This document shows positions 25,645 to 34,636 of a stretch of DNA of 64,000 nt, piece by piece. The notes below the pieces were generated by a model that was not told the DNA's origin, did not search any database, and saw only the letters and a program-made list of their open reading frames with translations. Numbering within the stretch: position 1 is the first letter of the stretch; every line of letters starts with the position of its first letter. The DNA lies in NCBI RefSeq assembly GCF_001676725.1, contig NZ_CP016172.1:2914001-2978000 (forward strand). Direction: 5' to 3'. This DNA is from Bordetella flabilis (lineage in GTDB: Bacteria; Pseudomonadota; Gammaproteobacteria; Burkholderiales; Burkholderiaceae_B). The translations under genes and the position numbers were made by a program.

Positions 25645-26349
25645 TTACTGCGGCAGCGACGCCCCGCCGCAAATCGCGATGTCCTGCCCGGTGATCGCGG
25701 CCGCCTCGGGCGACAGCAGGTATGCCACCAGCGCCGCGACTTCCGCGGGCTGTATCAGCCGGCCTATGGGCGGCAAGCGCGGCGCGCTGGCGGCTCGGGC
25801 AGGATCGTCCAGCATGCTCGTCTGCGTGGCCGCCGGCGACACCACGTTTACCGTGACGCCCTGCCCGGCCAGTTCGGCGGCCCAGCTGCGGGCCAGCGCC
25901 GCCAGGGCTGCCTTGGATGCCGCATACTGGCTACGACCCGGCATGCCCTGGGCCACACGGCTGCCGATCAGCACCACACGGCCGCCGCCGCGCGCGGCCA
26001 TGTCGGGCGCAAGGACCTGCGCCAACCGGACCCCGGCATCGACGTGCAGCTTCCACATTCGTTCGCCGTCGAGCGGGTCCAGCTGCGCCAACGTCCCTAT
26101 TCGCAGTACCCCGGCAGCGTGTACGAGGGCCCGGACATTCGCCAGCGAGCGCAGTGCCTCACGGGCGGCCTGACCGTCGCAGAGATCGACCGTGATATGC
26201 CGGTAGGCGGCGTGCCGCTCAAGAGCCGGTCCCAGGTCCAGGCCAGTCACGCTCCAGCCCGCGTCCAGCAGGCGTTGCACGATGGCCTGGCCAATGCCGC
26301 CGGCGGCGCCGGTGACCACCGCCATCCCTCCTGCATACTCAGTCGACAT
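25645..26349 (-). CDS. Short-chain dehydrogenase/reductase
   Basis: 234 residues from ATG 26349, which overlaps the end of the Bug gene by 11 bp; a TTG 18 bp earlier is possible. Motifs: VVTGAAGGIGQAIVQRL for the cofactor, LVHAAGVL (NAG-like), VVLIGSRVAQG with the catalytic serine, and YAASKAAL. The D after beta-2 (GLDLGP) favours NAD. It resembles 2,3-dihydro-2,3-dihydroxybenzoate and 3-oxoacyl-ACP reductase-type SDRs. It is the last gene of the DapA-family/Bug/SDR group and probably handles the same catabolite. Confidence 0.88.
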   Translation of the reverse strand: MSTEYAGGMAVVTGAAGGIGQAIVQRLLDAGWSVTGLDLGPALERHAAYRHITVDLCDGQAAREALRSLANVRALVHAAGVLRIGTLAQLDPLDGERMWKLHVDAGVRLAQVLAPDMAARGGGRVVLIGSRVAQGMPGRSQYAASKAALAALARSWAAELAGQGVTVNVVSPAATQTSMLDDPARAASAPRLPPIGRLIQPAEVAALVAYLLSPEAAAITGQDIAICGGASLPQ

Positions 26350-27307
26350 GGATGCGGCCTTCTTCAACGATCTTGCGTGACCGCGCCATATCGTCTTTCT
26401 GATAGCGGGCGAATTCAGCTGCCGAGCCGGGTGTGATCGTTATCCCGAGCTGTTCGTATTTTTCCTTGATGCCGGAGGACAAAGCCTTGTTGACCTCGGT
26501 GTTCAGCTTCCCGACGATAGCCGCGGGCGTCCCGGCCGGCGCCCACAGGCCGTACCAGCTGTAGAACTGATAGCCCGGCAGGGTTTCGCTGACTGTAGGC
26601 ACCTCGGGCAGGTTGGGCAGCCGCGTGTCCGAAGTCACCGCAAGCATCTTGACCATGCCGCTCTTGTAATAGGACACGGCGCCCAGCACGGGGTCGATGA
26701 ATCCGTCGATGCGTCCGCCCACAAGGTCCTGCAGTGCAGGCGCGGTGCCGCGGTAAGGGATGACCATGTAGTCCAGGCCGCCTTGGCGCTTGAGCAACTC
26801 GGTGGCCAGATGGCCCGCCGAGCCGACGGATCCCACGGCGAATGTAAGGCGGCCCGGGTTTTCCTTTGCGTACGCCAGCAGGCCGGCCAGGTCGGTCACG
26901 GGCAGGTCCTTCTTCACCGAGACCGAAAGCGGCGCCTTGCCCGCCATGGCCACCGGTACGAAGTTCTTGTCCACGTCGAAGGGAACGGACTTCATGGTCA
27001 TGGGGGCCGTGGTGAAGGTCGACGCGTTGAAGAGCAGCGTATACCCGTCGGCCCGGGACTTGGCCACTACGTCGGCACCGATAATGCCATTGCCGCCCGA
27101 GCGGTTCTCCACGACGAAACCCTGCCCGGTCTGTTCGCTAAGCTTCTGGGCCACGTCACGACCGAGCATGTCCAGCGTGCCGCCGGGAGGAAACGGAATG
27201 ACGAACCGGACCTGCCGTGATGGATAGTCGTCCCCCGCATGCGCCACGCTGCCGCCAACTGCGGCGCACAGGGCAAGGACGGTATGCAACAGGATTTTCT
27301 TCTGCAT
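26339..27307 (-). CDS. Bug-family (TctC) periplasmic receptor
   Basis: 322 residues from ATG 27307 (GAGGAG upstream); the longer open frame overlaps the lyase gene. A Sec leader ends near GGSVAHAGDDYP. Family motifs: VRFVIPFPPGGTLDMLGRDV, VENRSGGNGIIGADVVAKS, LTFAVGSVGSAGHLATELLK, VIPYRGTAPALQDLVGGRID. It sits between a DapA-family lyase gene and an SDR gene under a divergent LysR regulator. The cognate ligand may be a keto acid or acid sugar, given the lyase family. TctA/TctB are absent. Confidence 0.9.
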   Translation of the reverse strand: MQKKILLHTVLALCAAVGGSVAHAGDDYPSRQVRFVIPFPPGGTLDMLGRDVAQKLSEQTGQGFVVENRSGGNGIIGADVVAKSRADGYTLLFNASTFTTAPMTMKSVPFDVDKNFVPVAMAGKAPLSVSVKKDLPVTDLAGLLAYAKENPGRLTFAVGSVGSAGHLATELLKRQGGLDYMVIPYRGTAPALQDLVGGRIDGFIDPVLGAVSYYKSGMVKMLAVTSDTRLPNLPEVPTVSETLPGYQFYSWYGLWAPAGTPAAIVGKLNTEVNKALSSGIKEKYEQLGITITPGSAAEFARYQKDDMARSRKIVEEGRIHVD

Positions 27308-27405
27308 GCTATGTCTCCTCTTTCTGGTTTCGTTGGCGGCGCCGCGGGAGGAAATGGCGCATGGCCATACTTTCCGGCGAGCCTCGCCAGATGCACATAC
27401 AGCCT

Positions 27406-28344
27406 TTAGCGGACCGGCAATTTTGCGTTGGCCAGCGCAACGCGCAGGGCGTCCATATCGGCTGCGTCGGGCGCCTCGGTGGGAGGACGCACCACGGCGC
27501 TTTCCAGCACCCCCGCCAGGTACATGCCGGCCTTCATGCGGGCGTGGGCTTCGCCGGTAGGTTCCCCGCCACCGTATACGGCGTCCTTGAGCGGAGTGAT
27601 GAGGGACTGCACCGCCTGGGCGCGCTTGAGATCGCCGGCCTTGACCGCATCCCACAGGTCGATGATGAGCTGCGGGATGAACGTGGCGAAGCCCACCAGC
27701 GCTCCATCCACGCCCTGGACCATGGACGCCAGCAGGTATTCGTCGTGGCAGGTCAGGATGGCCTTGGATGCATCGGCGTCGCGCAGCGCCTGGATGTCGC
27801 GCGCGTATTTGTTCATGTCGCGCTGGCCGACCTTGAATGCCTGCACATAGGGCAGCCGGGCAAGATCGGCCAGCAGGTTCGACGAGTAGGAAGCCCGCGT
27901 CCATGCCGGGTAGACGTGGCAGACCAGATCCAGATCGGGCGCCGCCTCGTGGATAGCGTGGAAGTATTGCAGCGCATGGCCCGAGGTGAAGCCGAAGCGC
28001 AGCCAGTGGTGCGGGGGCATCACATCCAACGCGGCGGCGCCGGCGGTGCGCGCGGCGCGCGCGTGTTCCGCGGCCTCGGCTATGCCTTCGCAGACAATGG
28101 ACGAAATCACCGGCAGCCTGCCGCGCAGTTCATCGGCCACGATGCGCGTGACCTGTGCGCGCTCGGCCGGCGTCAGCGAAAAGACTTCGCCCGTGTGGCC
28201 GTTGGTCATGACGGCCACCACGCCTTTATGGCCGGCCAGCCAGCTGGCCAGGCGGCGCAACGCCGGCTCGTCGATACGATAATCAGGGGTGAAAGGGCAG
28301 GAAATCGCCGGGATGATGCCGCGGTAATTCGAGATGGAAGCCAT
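27406..28344 (-). CDS. Dihydrodipicolinate synthase/N-acetylneuraminate lyase family protein
   Basis: 312 residues from ATG 28344 with AAGGAG upstream; the open frame reaching 29121 is antisense to the LysR gene. It has the (beta/alpha)8 class I aldolase pattern: N-terminal GIIPAISCPFTPDYRID, the TNGHTGEVFSLTPAER segment where DapA has GTTGE, VCHVYPAW with the tyrosine, and QAFKVGQRD with the Schiff-base lysine in place of GIKE. The altered GTTGE loop argues against lysine biosynthesis and for a catabolic keto-acid aldolase or dehydratase. It is the first gene of the Bug-SDR group and divergent from a LysR gene. Confidence 0.88.
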   Translation of the reverse strand: MASISNYRGIIPAISCPFTPDYRIDEPALRRLASWLAGHKGVVAVMTNGHTGEVFSLTPAERAQVTRIVADELRGRLPVISSIVCEGIAEAAEHARAARTAGAAALDVMPPHHWLRFGFTSGHALQYFHAIHEAAPDLDLVCHVYPAWTRASYSSNLLADLARLPYVQAFKVGQRDMNKYARDIQALRDADASKAILTCHDEYLLASMVQGVDGALVGFATFIPQLIIDLWDAVKAGDLKRAQAVQSLITPLKDAVYGGGEPTGEAHARMKAGMYLAGVLESAVVRPPTEAPDAADMDALRVALANAKLPVR

Positions 28345-28485
28345 GTGGCGGGTCTCCTTGTTAGTGCGGGAATGGCCGTTATGATTGCGGCAACGCCTTC
28401 GGGCCGTCCAATACTCGAATTGCATAGAATTATCTGTGCTGCGCTGCACACACTGCTCATGGGACCTGGAAACCGACCTCTGGAC

Positions 28486-29400
28486 ATGAATTGGCTGGAG
28501 GATTTCTGCGCGCTGGCCGAAACGGGGAGTTTCTCGCGCGCCGCCGAAGCCCGCGCCATCGCGCAGCCCGCTTTCAGCCGGCACATTCGCGCACTGGAGG
28601 ATTGGGTGGGAGCGGACCTGTGCGACCGCAGCACCCATCCCACCGAACTTACGGCCGCCGGGCGCAAGTTCCTGCCGCTCCTGAAACAAGTATTGGCGGA
28701 CCTGGAGGCAGCCCGTATCAAGGCGATCGCCGCGCACGCCCAGGAAGGCGCCAGCCTGCGCTTCGCGGCCACGCATTTGCTGTCGCTGACGTTTTTTCCC
28801 AGATGGCTCGCCGGTCTGGAAGCGGATATGGAGGTCGGTGCGATCCAGATGATGTCCGATAGTTTCCAGGCTTGCGAGGACCTGATGGCGCAGCGTCGCG
28901 TCCAGTTCCTCCTGTGCCACCGGCATCCGCAAGTGGCCAGCCGCCTGGACGAAACCGCCTACCCTGTGGTGCGCCTGGGCACGGACGTTCTGGTGCCGGT
29001 AAGTGCTCCTCTCGTGAGCGGCCCGCCCTGCGAACCGACTCACCGTCTGTCCGGCGAGGGCTCCGTCCCCTTCCTGGCATATGGGCCGGCATCCGGCCTG
29101 GGCCGCATCGTGACTCTTCACCTACGTCAAATGGGGATGCGCGAAGCGCGAATACAAACAACGTTCGTCGGCCCGCACGCCACACTGCTGCGCTCCATGG
29201 CGGTACAGGGGCGTGGCATCGCCTGGCTGCCCGACATGCTGGTGCATGATGACCTGGCGCAAGGAAGGCTGGTACGAGCGGGCGGCGCGGAGTGGGACAT
29301 CCCGCTGGAAATCTGCCTGTTTCGCCAGCCCAGCGAAATGGCGCAGGTGGCCGAAAATCTGTGGATCCTGACGCAGGCGCAAGGCGAACGCCCCCGCTGA
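28486..29400 (+). CDS. LysR-family transcriptional regulator
   Basis: 304 residues from ATG 28486 (MNWLEDFCALAETGSFS), the normal LysR start; ATG 28459 would add nine residues. The HTH is FSRAAEARAIAQPAFSRHIRALEDWVG and the effector domain follows. The start matches the group of LysR proteins that open with WLEDF and a SFSRAA helix. It is divergent from the DapA-family/Bug/SDR genes with a 141-bp shared promoter region, so it almost certainly controls them, probably with one of their intermediates as co-inducer. Confidence 0.9.
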   Translation: MNWLEDFCALAETGSFSRAAEARAIAQPAFSRHIRALEDWVGADLCDRSTHPTELTAAGRKFLPLLKQVLADLEAARIKAIAAHAQEGASLRFAATHLLSLTFFPRWLAGLEADMEVGAIQMMSDSFQACEDLMAQRRVQFLLCHRHPQVASRLDETAYPVVRLGTDVLVPVSAPLVSGPPCEPTHRLSGEGSVPFLAYGPASGLGRIVTLHLRQMGMREARIQTTFVGPHATLLRSMAVQGRGIAWLPDMLVHDDLAQGRLVRAGGAEWDIPLEICLFRQPSEMAQVAENLWILTQAQGERPR

Positions 29401-29571
29401 TCCGGTTCGATGCGCCGGCACGGGTTATATCGCGCTCAAATCGTGAAGAACTTATGCCCCTGAACGCTTGGGGCGGTCCCGCACAGTGCCGTGCTGGGGG
29501 GGCCGGCGGCGAGCGGACGAATTGCTTGAGGAGGCCCGGGACGTCGGGCCCGCTCGCCGCCCGGATACGAT

Positions 29572-31062
29572 TTACTGGGCTGTCACCGGTGGAATGAAAT
29601 CCGCCCTTGTGACCGCCGGAGGTGCCCACTGCCCATTCAGTGCGCTGGCTGCCGGTGCATATAGACGCATCGTCAGGTTGAATGGCCCGATGGGTGCAGG
29701 AAGCCAATTTGCCTCTTTGTCTTTCCCGGGGCTTTGGTTCTGGAAATACAGTTCAAGCGAACCATCCGCGTTGTACTTGAACGCCATCCAGCTACTTAGC
29801 GCGAAGCGGTCCAGGCTGTTCCCCACCTGGAAACCGTCGGCATCGTATAGCGTGACCGACCAGAAGGCATCGGCGGGAGGCATGTTTCCTTTTTCGAAGC
29901 GCATGACATACTTGCTGGAGCCGTCAAGCGGCTTGCCGTCGCTGTCGGCCAGGTTCAGGGGATAGATCGCGTCTTCGACGAGATTTGCGCCCAGCCCCTG
30001 CTGCGCAAGGATCGCGCGCTTCAAATAATAGTTGCCATAGACTCCGACCGTATCGGTATTCATGGCCCAGCCGTTCACGACACGGGCGAGCGTCTTGAGT
30101 TTCCATAGCATCAGTTGCTGGCCCGCTTCAGGCGCCGCCGCGAGCGCCTTCTGCACCGCCGGATCGAGCGTGCTCACGTCCAGGCTTTTACCCGGCTCGA
30201 TGCCAAGGCGCTTCATCCGGGCAATGATGGGTTGATCCGTCAGATGCGGCGGGTGCACCTTGAGCAGCTCAGCCGCATACGCGAAATACCGGTCCGCCGG
30301 CATGGTGTCGACCTGGGTCTTCGGCGGCGTCTTCATATCGATCGTTGGATCGACCCTCGCGGTCACGGGCTGGGGAGCCTTGCCCCACTGTGAGAGCGGC
30401 GTGAACTTATAGCCCGCCTGGATGTTGTGGACCGCGCCGTAGTCCGCAGGTCCATCGGTCTTCGTGCGGCCGATGACCATGACATAAGGCGTCGGAGCGT
30501 CGATTCTCACCGTTCCCTCGGGAAGATCGAACTCGTCGAACTTATCGCGGAGATCCGGCCTCCATTCCGGGAGCGCGACAAGGAAATGTCCTGCCTGGGT
30601 GCCCGTAGTGCGCCAGCCGGGCGAGGCGAAAACGTCCGTCCACATGTCCAGCATGGGGAAGAGATAGTAGCGTCCGCCTGTGTCCGGCACCGATACGACG
30701 ACGGGCTCCTTGGTGATATCAAGAAACCCGTTGGAATACAGCGTGTCGAAATTCGGGCGCACGACGATCTTCATGTCGGCCGGCGGAAACGCCGGCCAAT
30801 TGGAAATCGTGTTCATCGGCGCAAAGCCCGGCTTGGTGTTCGAAGCATCGACGTTCGTTATCTGTTTCCGGGTAACGTCCATCGTGATGAGCGGATAGAG
30901 ATAGACGTAGGCGTCTACCGCAATCGCACGCGCCATATCCTCGCTGATCGCCTCGTCCGCGCGCGCGAAAATGGGCAGCGCCGATAGGGTTATCGTGAGA
31001 AGCGCTATCGGTCCCCACCTGCGTATCGGACTCCGGTTCTGATCCATGCGTGACGTTTGCAT
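29572..31062 (-). CDS. DUF1254/DUF1214 secreted protein
   Basis: 496 residues from ATG 31062 (GGAGG upstream). A Sec leader (ALLTITLSALPIFARADEA) precedes the DUF1254 domain (about 40-180: VDAYVYLYPLITMDVTRKQI, ADMKIVVRPNFDTLYSNGFLD) and the C-terminal DUF1214 domain (about 380-490: KPLDGSSKYVMRFEKGNMPP, FWSVTLYDADGFQVGN). Such proteins are widespread and periplasmic, and their function is not established. It stands alone: 171 bp follow the LysR gene and 330 bp separate it from the next minus-strand gene, so it is probably a single transcription unit. Confidence 0.88.
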   Translation of the reverse strand: MQTSRMDQNRSPIRRWGPIALLTITLSALPIFARADEAISEDMARAIAVDAYVYLYPLITMDVTRKQITNVDASNTKPGFAPMNTISNWPAFPPADMKIVVRPNFDTLYSNGFLDITKEPVVVSVPDTGGRYYLFPMLDMWTDVFASPGWRTTGTQAGHFLVALPEWRPDLRDKFDEFDLPEGTVRIDAPTPYVMVIGRTKTDGPADYGAVHNIQAGYKFTPLSQWGKAPQPVTARVDPTIDMKTPPKTQVDTMPADRYFAYAAELLKVHPPHLTDQPIIARMKRLGIEPGKSLDVSTLDPAVQKALAAAPEAGQQLMLWKLKTLARVVNGWAMNTDTVGVYGNYYLKRAILAQQGLGANLVEDAIYPLNLADSDGKPLDGSSKYVMRFEKGNMPPADAFWSVTLYDADGFQVGNSLDRFALSSWMAFKYNADGSLELYFQNQSPGKDKEANWLPAPIGPFNLTMRLYAPAASALNGQWAPPAVTRADFIPPVTAQ

Positions 31063-31392
31063 TGGGTCCTCCACTCGCTGAAGATGAACGCCGGTTCGCC
31101 GCTGCCTTCAAGCCGCCCGCGTCGCGGACCGCGTGCCCGCCGATTCAGTGATGGAAGCAAGCCTCGGATGGCCCCACGAGGATATGGCTGGGTCCCCATA
31201 TGCACAATTGCACTTTGTATGTAGCAGCGGCTGCTTCCTATTGCGCTACGCACGATGAGGCCGGATCGCGCCGAAGGGGTGAGGCAAGCGAGGTGTCGTC
31301 GCCGTATTCCGCGGCGCGGATAGCGGGTCCCCGGCGCCAGCGGCCTTGATGGGCCCGCGCTCGCCGATCCGCACCGCACCGCACCGGTCACC
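31063..31392. other. Non-coding gap upstream of the DUF1254 gene
   Basis: 330 bp between the SDR end and the DUF1254 start hold no supported gene. The stretch 31190-31230 is A+T-richer (it includes CAATTG and TGTATG) and probably carries the DUF1254 promoter on the minus strand, but no convincing -35/-10 pair or terminator was found. Confidence 0.35.
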
Positions 31393-32202
31393 TCACTCCG
31401 AGGGCCGTGTCGCCGTAAGCCCCGTCGGCGGACCGTCTATCGCCGTCCACCCGCCATCCACGGCCAGCGAAGTGCCGGTGATGTAGCTTGCGGCATCCGA
31501 CGCCAGGAACGCTACCGCCGACCCGACTTCGCAGGCCTGGCCCCAGCGGTTGAAGACGGTGTGCGCCGCATAGGTGTCGTAGATCTCCCGGCGCTCTTTC
31601 AGGGGCGCCGTCAGGCGGGTTTCGATGACACCGGGCATGACGGCATTCACGCGTACGCCATAGGCGCCGGCTTCGGCGGCGAAACCCTTGATCATCTGCG
31701 CAATGCCGGCCTTGGTGGCGGCATAGACGCCCAGGCCAGGTTCCACCGTAACGGCCCGCATGGAGGAACACAGGATCAAGCTGCCCCTGCCCTGCTTCAT
31801 CATGGGCGCACCGAAGGCCCGCAGGAAGCGGAAGGCGCCTTTAAGATTCAGGTTCATGACCTGGTCGAACTCGTCCTCGGTGTAGTCGACGATGAGTTTG
31901 CGAATGTTCAAGGCGGGCGTGGTGGCCGCAATGTCGACGCGGCCGTGCGCCTTCAGGGTGCGCGCCGCCAGATCGGCGATCTGTTCGCCGCTGGCGCCGT
32001 CGATGATGTGCCATTCCGCGGAACCGGCTTGGGCGATCTGCGCCGCGGTAGCCTGCACGGCCTGCTCGTCACGATCGGCGCACACCACGTGGGCGCCCAA
32101 GGCTCCCAGTGCGTGAGCCGACGCCTGGCCTATGCCGGACCCCGCGCCAAGTACGACGGCAATTTTGCCGCTCAGGTCGAACAGTTGGCGGTAGTTATGC
32201 AT
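31393..32202 (-). CDS. Short-chain dehydrogenase/reductase
   Basis: 269 residues from ATG 32202 (MHNYRQLFDLSGKIAVVLGA); the frame is open further upstream without support. Motifs: LGAGSGIGQASAHALG, ADRDEQ after beta-2 (NAD preference), LILCSSMRAV with the serine, and YAATKAGIAQ. The motif where most SDRs have NNAG reads ATTPALN, which is unusual. It is the last gene of the AraC-associated operon (Bug, ThDP enzyme, TRAP, NIPSNAP, SDR). Confidence 0.88.
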   Translation of the reverse strand: MHNYRQLFDLSGKIAVVLGAGSGIGQASAHALGALGAHVVCADRDEQAVQATAAQIAQAGSAEWHIIDGASGEQIADLAARTLKAHGRVDIAATTPALNIRKLIVDYTEDEFDQVMNLNLKGAFRFLRAFGAPMMKQGRGSLILCSSMRAVTVEPGLGVYAATKAGIAQMIKGFAAEAGAYGVRVNAVMPGVIETRLTAPLKERREIYDTYAAHTVFNRWGQACEVGSAVAFLASDAASYITGTSLAVDGGWTAIDGPPTGLTATRPSE

Positions 32203-32347
32203 GGTCGATCTTCCAGTGCTTGAAGATTGAAGGACGGTACGCCCGGGAGGCGCGTCCGCCGGGGCGTGGGCACGCTCGGGGCAGCGCGTGCGGCGATGTG
32301 CGGCGATGTGCGGCAAGTGCCTTCACGAGCCGGATACTCGCTCGCCG

Positions 32348-32671
32348 TCATGGCTTGGGCTTGAAGAACGGCACCGCAGTCATGAGTTGGTTGCGCTGCG
32401 ACAGCAGGTAGCCCGCATCGCTGCTGCGGGCCAGGTACTGCGCCCACGCGGGATCGGCTTGCAGGGCCGCGCGCTTGCGCGCGCGGTCGGCGGCGTCGTC
32501 GAAGACCCAGATGTGGACATAGCTGTTGACGTCGCCGCTTTCGGTTTGCATGTAGGCCAATGGCTCACCCAGGTGACGGCGTTGTACGTCGTACCCGTGT
32601 TCGGCGTAAAGCGCCAGATGTTTCTTGATCTTGCCGGCGTGGCAGGTATAGGTCCTGACATCGTAGAGCAT
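32348..32671 (-). CDS. NIPSNAP-family protein
   Basis: 107 residues forming one ferredoxin-like alpha/beta-barrel of the NIPSNAP family: MLYDVRTYTCHAGKIKKHL, the LGEPLAYMQTESGDVNSYVHIW segment and the AADRARKRAALQADPAWAQYL helix. Bacterial members are found in catabolic operons, and their biochemical role is unclear; dimeric alpha-beta barrel enzymes and small-molecule binders share the fold. Good ribosome-binding site (AGGAGAG). It lies between the TRAP small subunit and SDR genes. Confidence 0.88.
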   Translation of the reverse strand: MLYDVRTYTCHAGKIKKHLALYAEHGYDVQRRHLGEPLAYMQTESGDVNSYVHIWVFDDAADRARKRAALQADPAWAQYLARSSDAGYLLSQRNQLMTAVPFFKPKP

Positions 32672-32778
32672 GCAGCTCTCCTATCTGGGGGTTGAAGAAA
32701 GATTCATTCGCGCGGAAGACGGCACGCAACGGCTGGCACACGGCACCGTCGCGCGTGCCAGCCAGCACGATGGCTGGC

Positions 32779-33300
32779 TCACCGCACCAGGGTTTCGGGG
32801 GCGCCGTGCGGCTCGCGGACGCACATCGAACGCAATACCGACCAGACATCTCGCGTCGCATACAGGGTCATCAGCAGGCCGGCGATGGGCAGGCAGGCAT
32901 AAGCCCAGGACTGCGGCAGCTCCAGCACGGGCGTGGTCGCCGAGGTAAGCGAGACGAAGCGGTAGCCGTATACCAGCAGCACGACGGCGAACAGCAGGCC
33001 CGCCAGGGCAACGAGCAGTTGGTGCAGCTTCTCCAGTCGCCTGCCTGCCAGGCAGTCGGACACCAGCGTGATAATGAAATGGTCCCGCTCGCGCCATAGC
33101 GCGCTGGCGCCTATGAAGACCATCCATGCGAAGGCCGTGGTGACGACCTCGTCGAACCAGTTCATGCCGAACATGCCCACCGCGCGGTTGACGATGTTCA
33201 GGGCAAGCAGCACGGTCAGGCCCACCATGCAGGCCATGGTGAAGATCCGAAGCAGCGCGCCCAGCGCCCTGTCCAGTCGGCAAAGCAAAGTGTCCGTCAT
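32779..33300 (-). CDS. TRAP transporter small membrane subunit (DctQ)
   Basis: 173 residues from ATG 33300, overlapping the large-subunit stop by 4 bp (ATGA). Four hydrophobic segments are visible (IFTMACMVGLTVLLALNIV, VVTTAFAWMVFIGASALW, LLVALAGLLFAVVLLVYGY, WAYACLPIAGLLMTLYA) with the DctQ signature WFDEVVTTAFAWMVFIGA and RERDHFIITLV. With DctM and DctP it forms a sodium-driven TRAP importer for an organic acid. The gene order P-M-Q here differs from the more common P-Q-M. Confidence 0.9.
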   Translation of the reverse strand: MTDTLLCRLDRALGALLRIFTMACMVGLTVLLALNIVNRAVGMFGMNWFDEVVTTAFAWMVFIGASALWRERDHFIITLVSDCLAGRRLEKLHQLLVALAGLLFAVVLLVYGYRFVSLTSATTPVLELPQSWAYACLPIAGLLMTLYATRDVWSVLRSMCVREPHGAPETLVR

Positions 33301-34577
33301 AGGAGGCTCCCGGGAAGCCAGAGCGATACCGCAGGCCAATAGGCGACCAGCAACGTGATCGCCGCGATCGCGATCAACAGCGGCCATAGTTCACGGACTA
33401 TTTCACCCACCTTGACGCCAGATACGCTGCTGACTGCGAACAGCAGGATGCCGACGGGCGGCGTGAGCAGTCCGATCATGGAGCACATGACCATCAACAT
33501 TCCGAACTGCACGGGGTCCATGCCAATCTGAGTGACAACCGGCATGAAGATCGGGACGGTGATGATGATGACTGCCACCCCTTCCAGGAACAGGCCCACG
33601 ACGATCAGGACGAGAATGATCAGCGCGATGACCTGCCAGGGCACCGTCGACACCGACATGATGGCCTGGATCATGGCGTCGGGGATGCGCTTGTGGACCA
33701 GGAACCAGGTCAGGAAGCCAGCCGACGCAATGATGAACAACACGCGTATCGTGTGCTGCAGCGTCGTCCACAGTATTCCGGGCAAGTCGGACAGCCGTAC
33801 TTCCTTGTAGACGAACATGCCCAGCGCCAGGCAATACAACACCGCGACGACGCCGCCCTCGGTAGGCGTGAACAAGCCGCTGACCAGGCCGCCGATGATG
33901 ATGACCGGCGCCAGCATGGGAAGCAGCGCTCCCGCGAACGACTCGCGCAATTCCCGCAGGCTGGCACGGCGTTCCACGGGATAGCGCCGGCGCCGCGAAA
34001 TCACCCAGATGGCGGCCATCAGCGCACCGGTGAGGAGCAACCCGGGCACGATGCCGGCGATGAAAAGCTGCACTACCGACACACCGGTCAGTCCACCGAA
34101 GATCACCATGGGGACGCTGGGTGGAAAGACCGGCCCGATGGTGGCCGAAGCCGCCGTCACCGCCGCGGAGAACCTGGGTTCGAACCCGGCGTCGTTCATG
34201 GCCTTGATTTCGACCTGGCCCATGCCCGCGGCATCCGCGACGGCGGTACCGGACATGCCGGAGAAAATCAGGCTGCCCACGACGTTGACCTGGGCCAGTC
34301 CTCCCGTGAAATGACCGACCAGGGCATGCGCGAAACGGAAAATCCGGTCGGTGATGCCGCCGGTATTCATCAGCGAGCCCGCCAGGATGAAGAAGGGAAT
34401 GGCAAGCAGCGTAAAGCCCGACGAGGCCGAGAACATGCGCTGGGCCATCATGGTCAGGGCCTGCGTTTCGCCGGCTATCAGATAGCCGAGGATGGCCGTT
34501 ATGCCGAGTGCCACGGCGATGGGCACGCCGAACAGGATAAGGGCGACCAACCCTCCCACGACTAGAACCGCTTGCAT
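33297..34577 (-). CDS. TRAP transporter large membrane subunit (DctM)
   Basis: 426 residues with about 12 predicted membrane segments. Family motifs: FALRLYG-like segments are absent but FILAGSLMNTGGITDRIFRF, GSLIFSGMSGTAVADAAGMG and ATIGPVFPPSVPMVIFGGLTG are typical of DctM. It is the transport channel of the TRAP system and sits in the inner membrane. The ATG at 34577 is preceded by GGAG and lies 59 bp after the receptor gene; its stop overlaps the DctQ start. Confidence 0.92.
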   Translation of the reverse strand: MQAVLVVGGLVALILFGVPIAVALGITAILGYLIAGETQALTMMAQRMFSASSGFTLLAIPFFILAGSLMNTGGITDRIFRFAHALVGHFTGGLAQVNVVGSLIFSGMSGTAVADAAGMGQVEIKAMNDAGFEPRFSAAVTAASATIGPVFPPSVPMVIFGGLTGVSVVQLFIAGIVPGLLLTGALMAAIWVISRRRRYPVERRASLRELRESFAGALLPMLAPVIIIGGLVSGLFTPTEGGVVAVLYCLALGMFVYKEVRLSDLPGILWTTLQHTIRVLFIIASAGFLTWFLVHKRIPDAMIQAIMSVSTVPWQVIALIILVLIVVGLFLEGVAVIIITVPIFMPVVTQIGMDPVQFGMLMVMCSMIGLLTPPVGILLFAVSSVSGVKVGEIVRELWPLLIAIAAITLLVAYWPAVSLWLPGSLL

Positions 34578-34636
34578 AGCAATTTCTCCGTATTGCCGCG
34601 CGGCGGCCGGCGCCCAAGCGCCGACCGCCCCCGCGG

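Noticed and set aside
24294..25694. 466-codon open frame on the plus strand
   Set aside because: It covers the dioxygenase gene in antisense and has the composition of a shadow frame.
28345..28485. Possible LysR boxes between the DapA-family and LysR genes
   Set aside because: Only imperfect A+T-rich half-sites were found; none reached a dyad I would defend.
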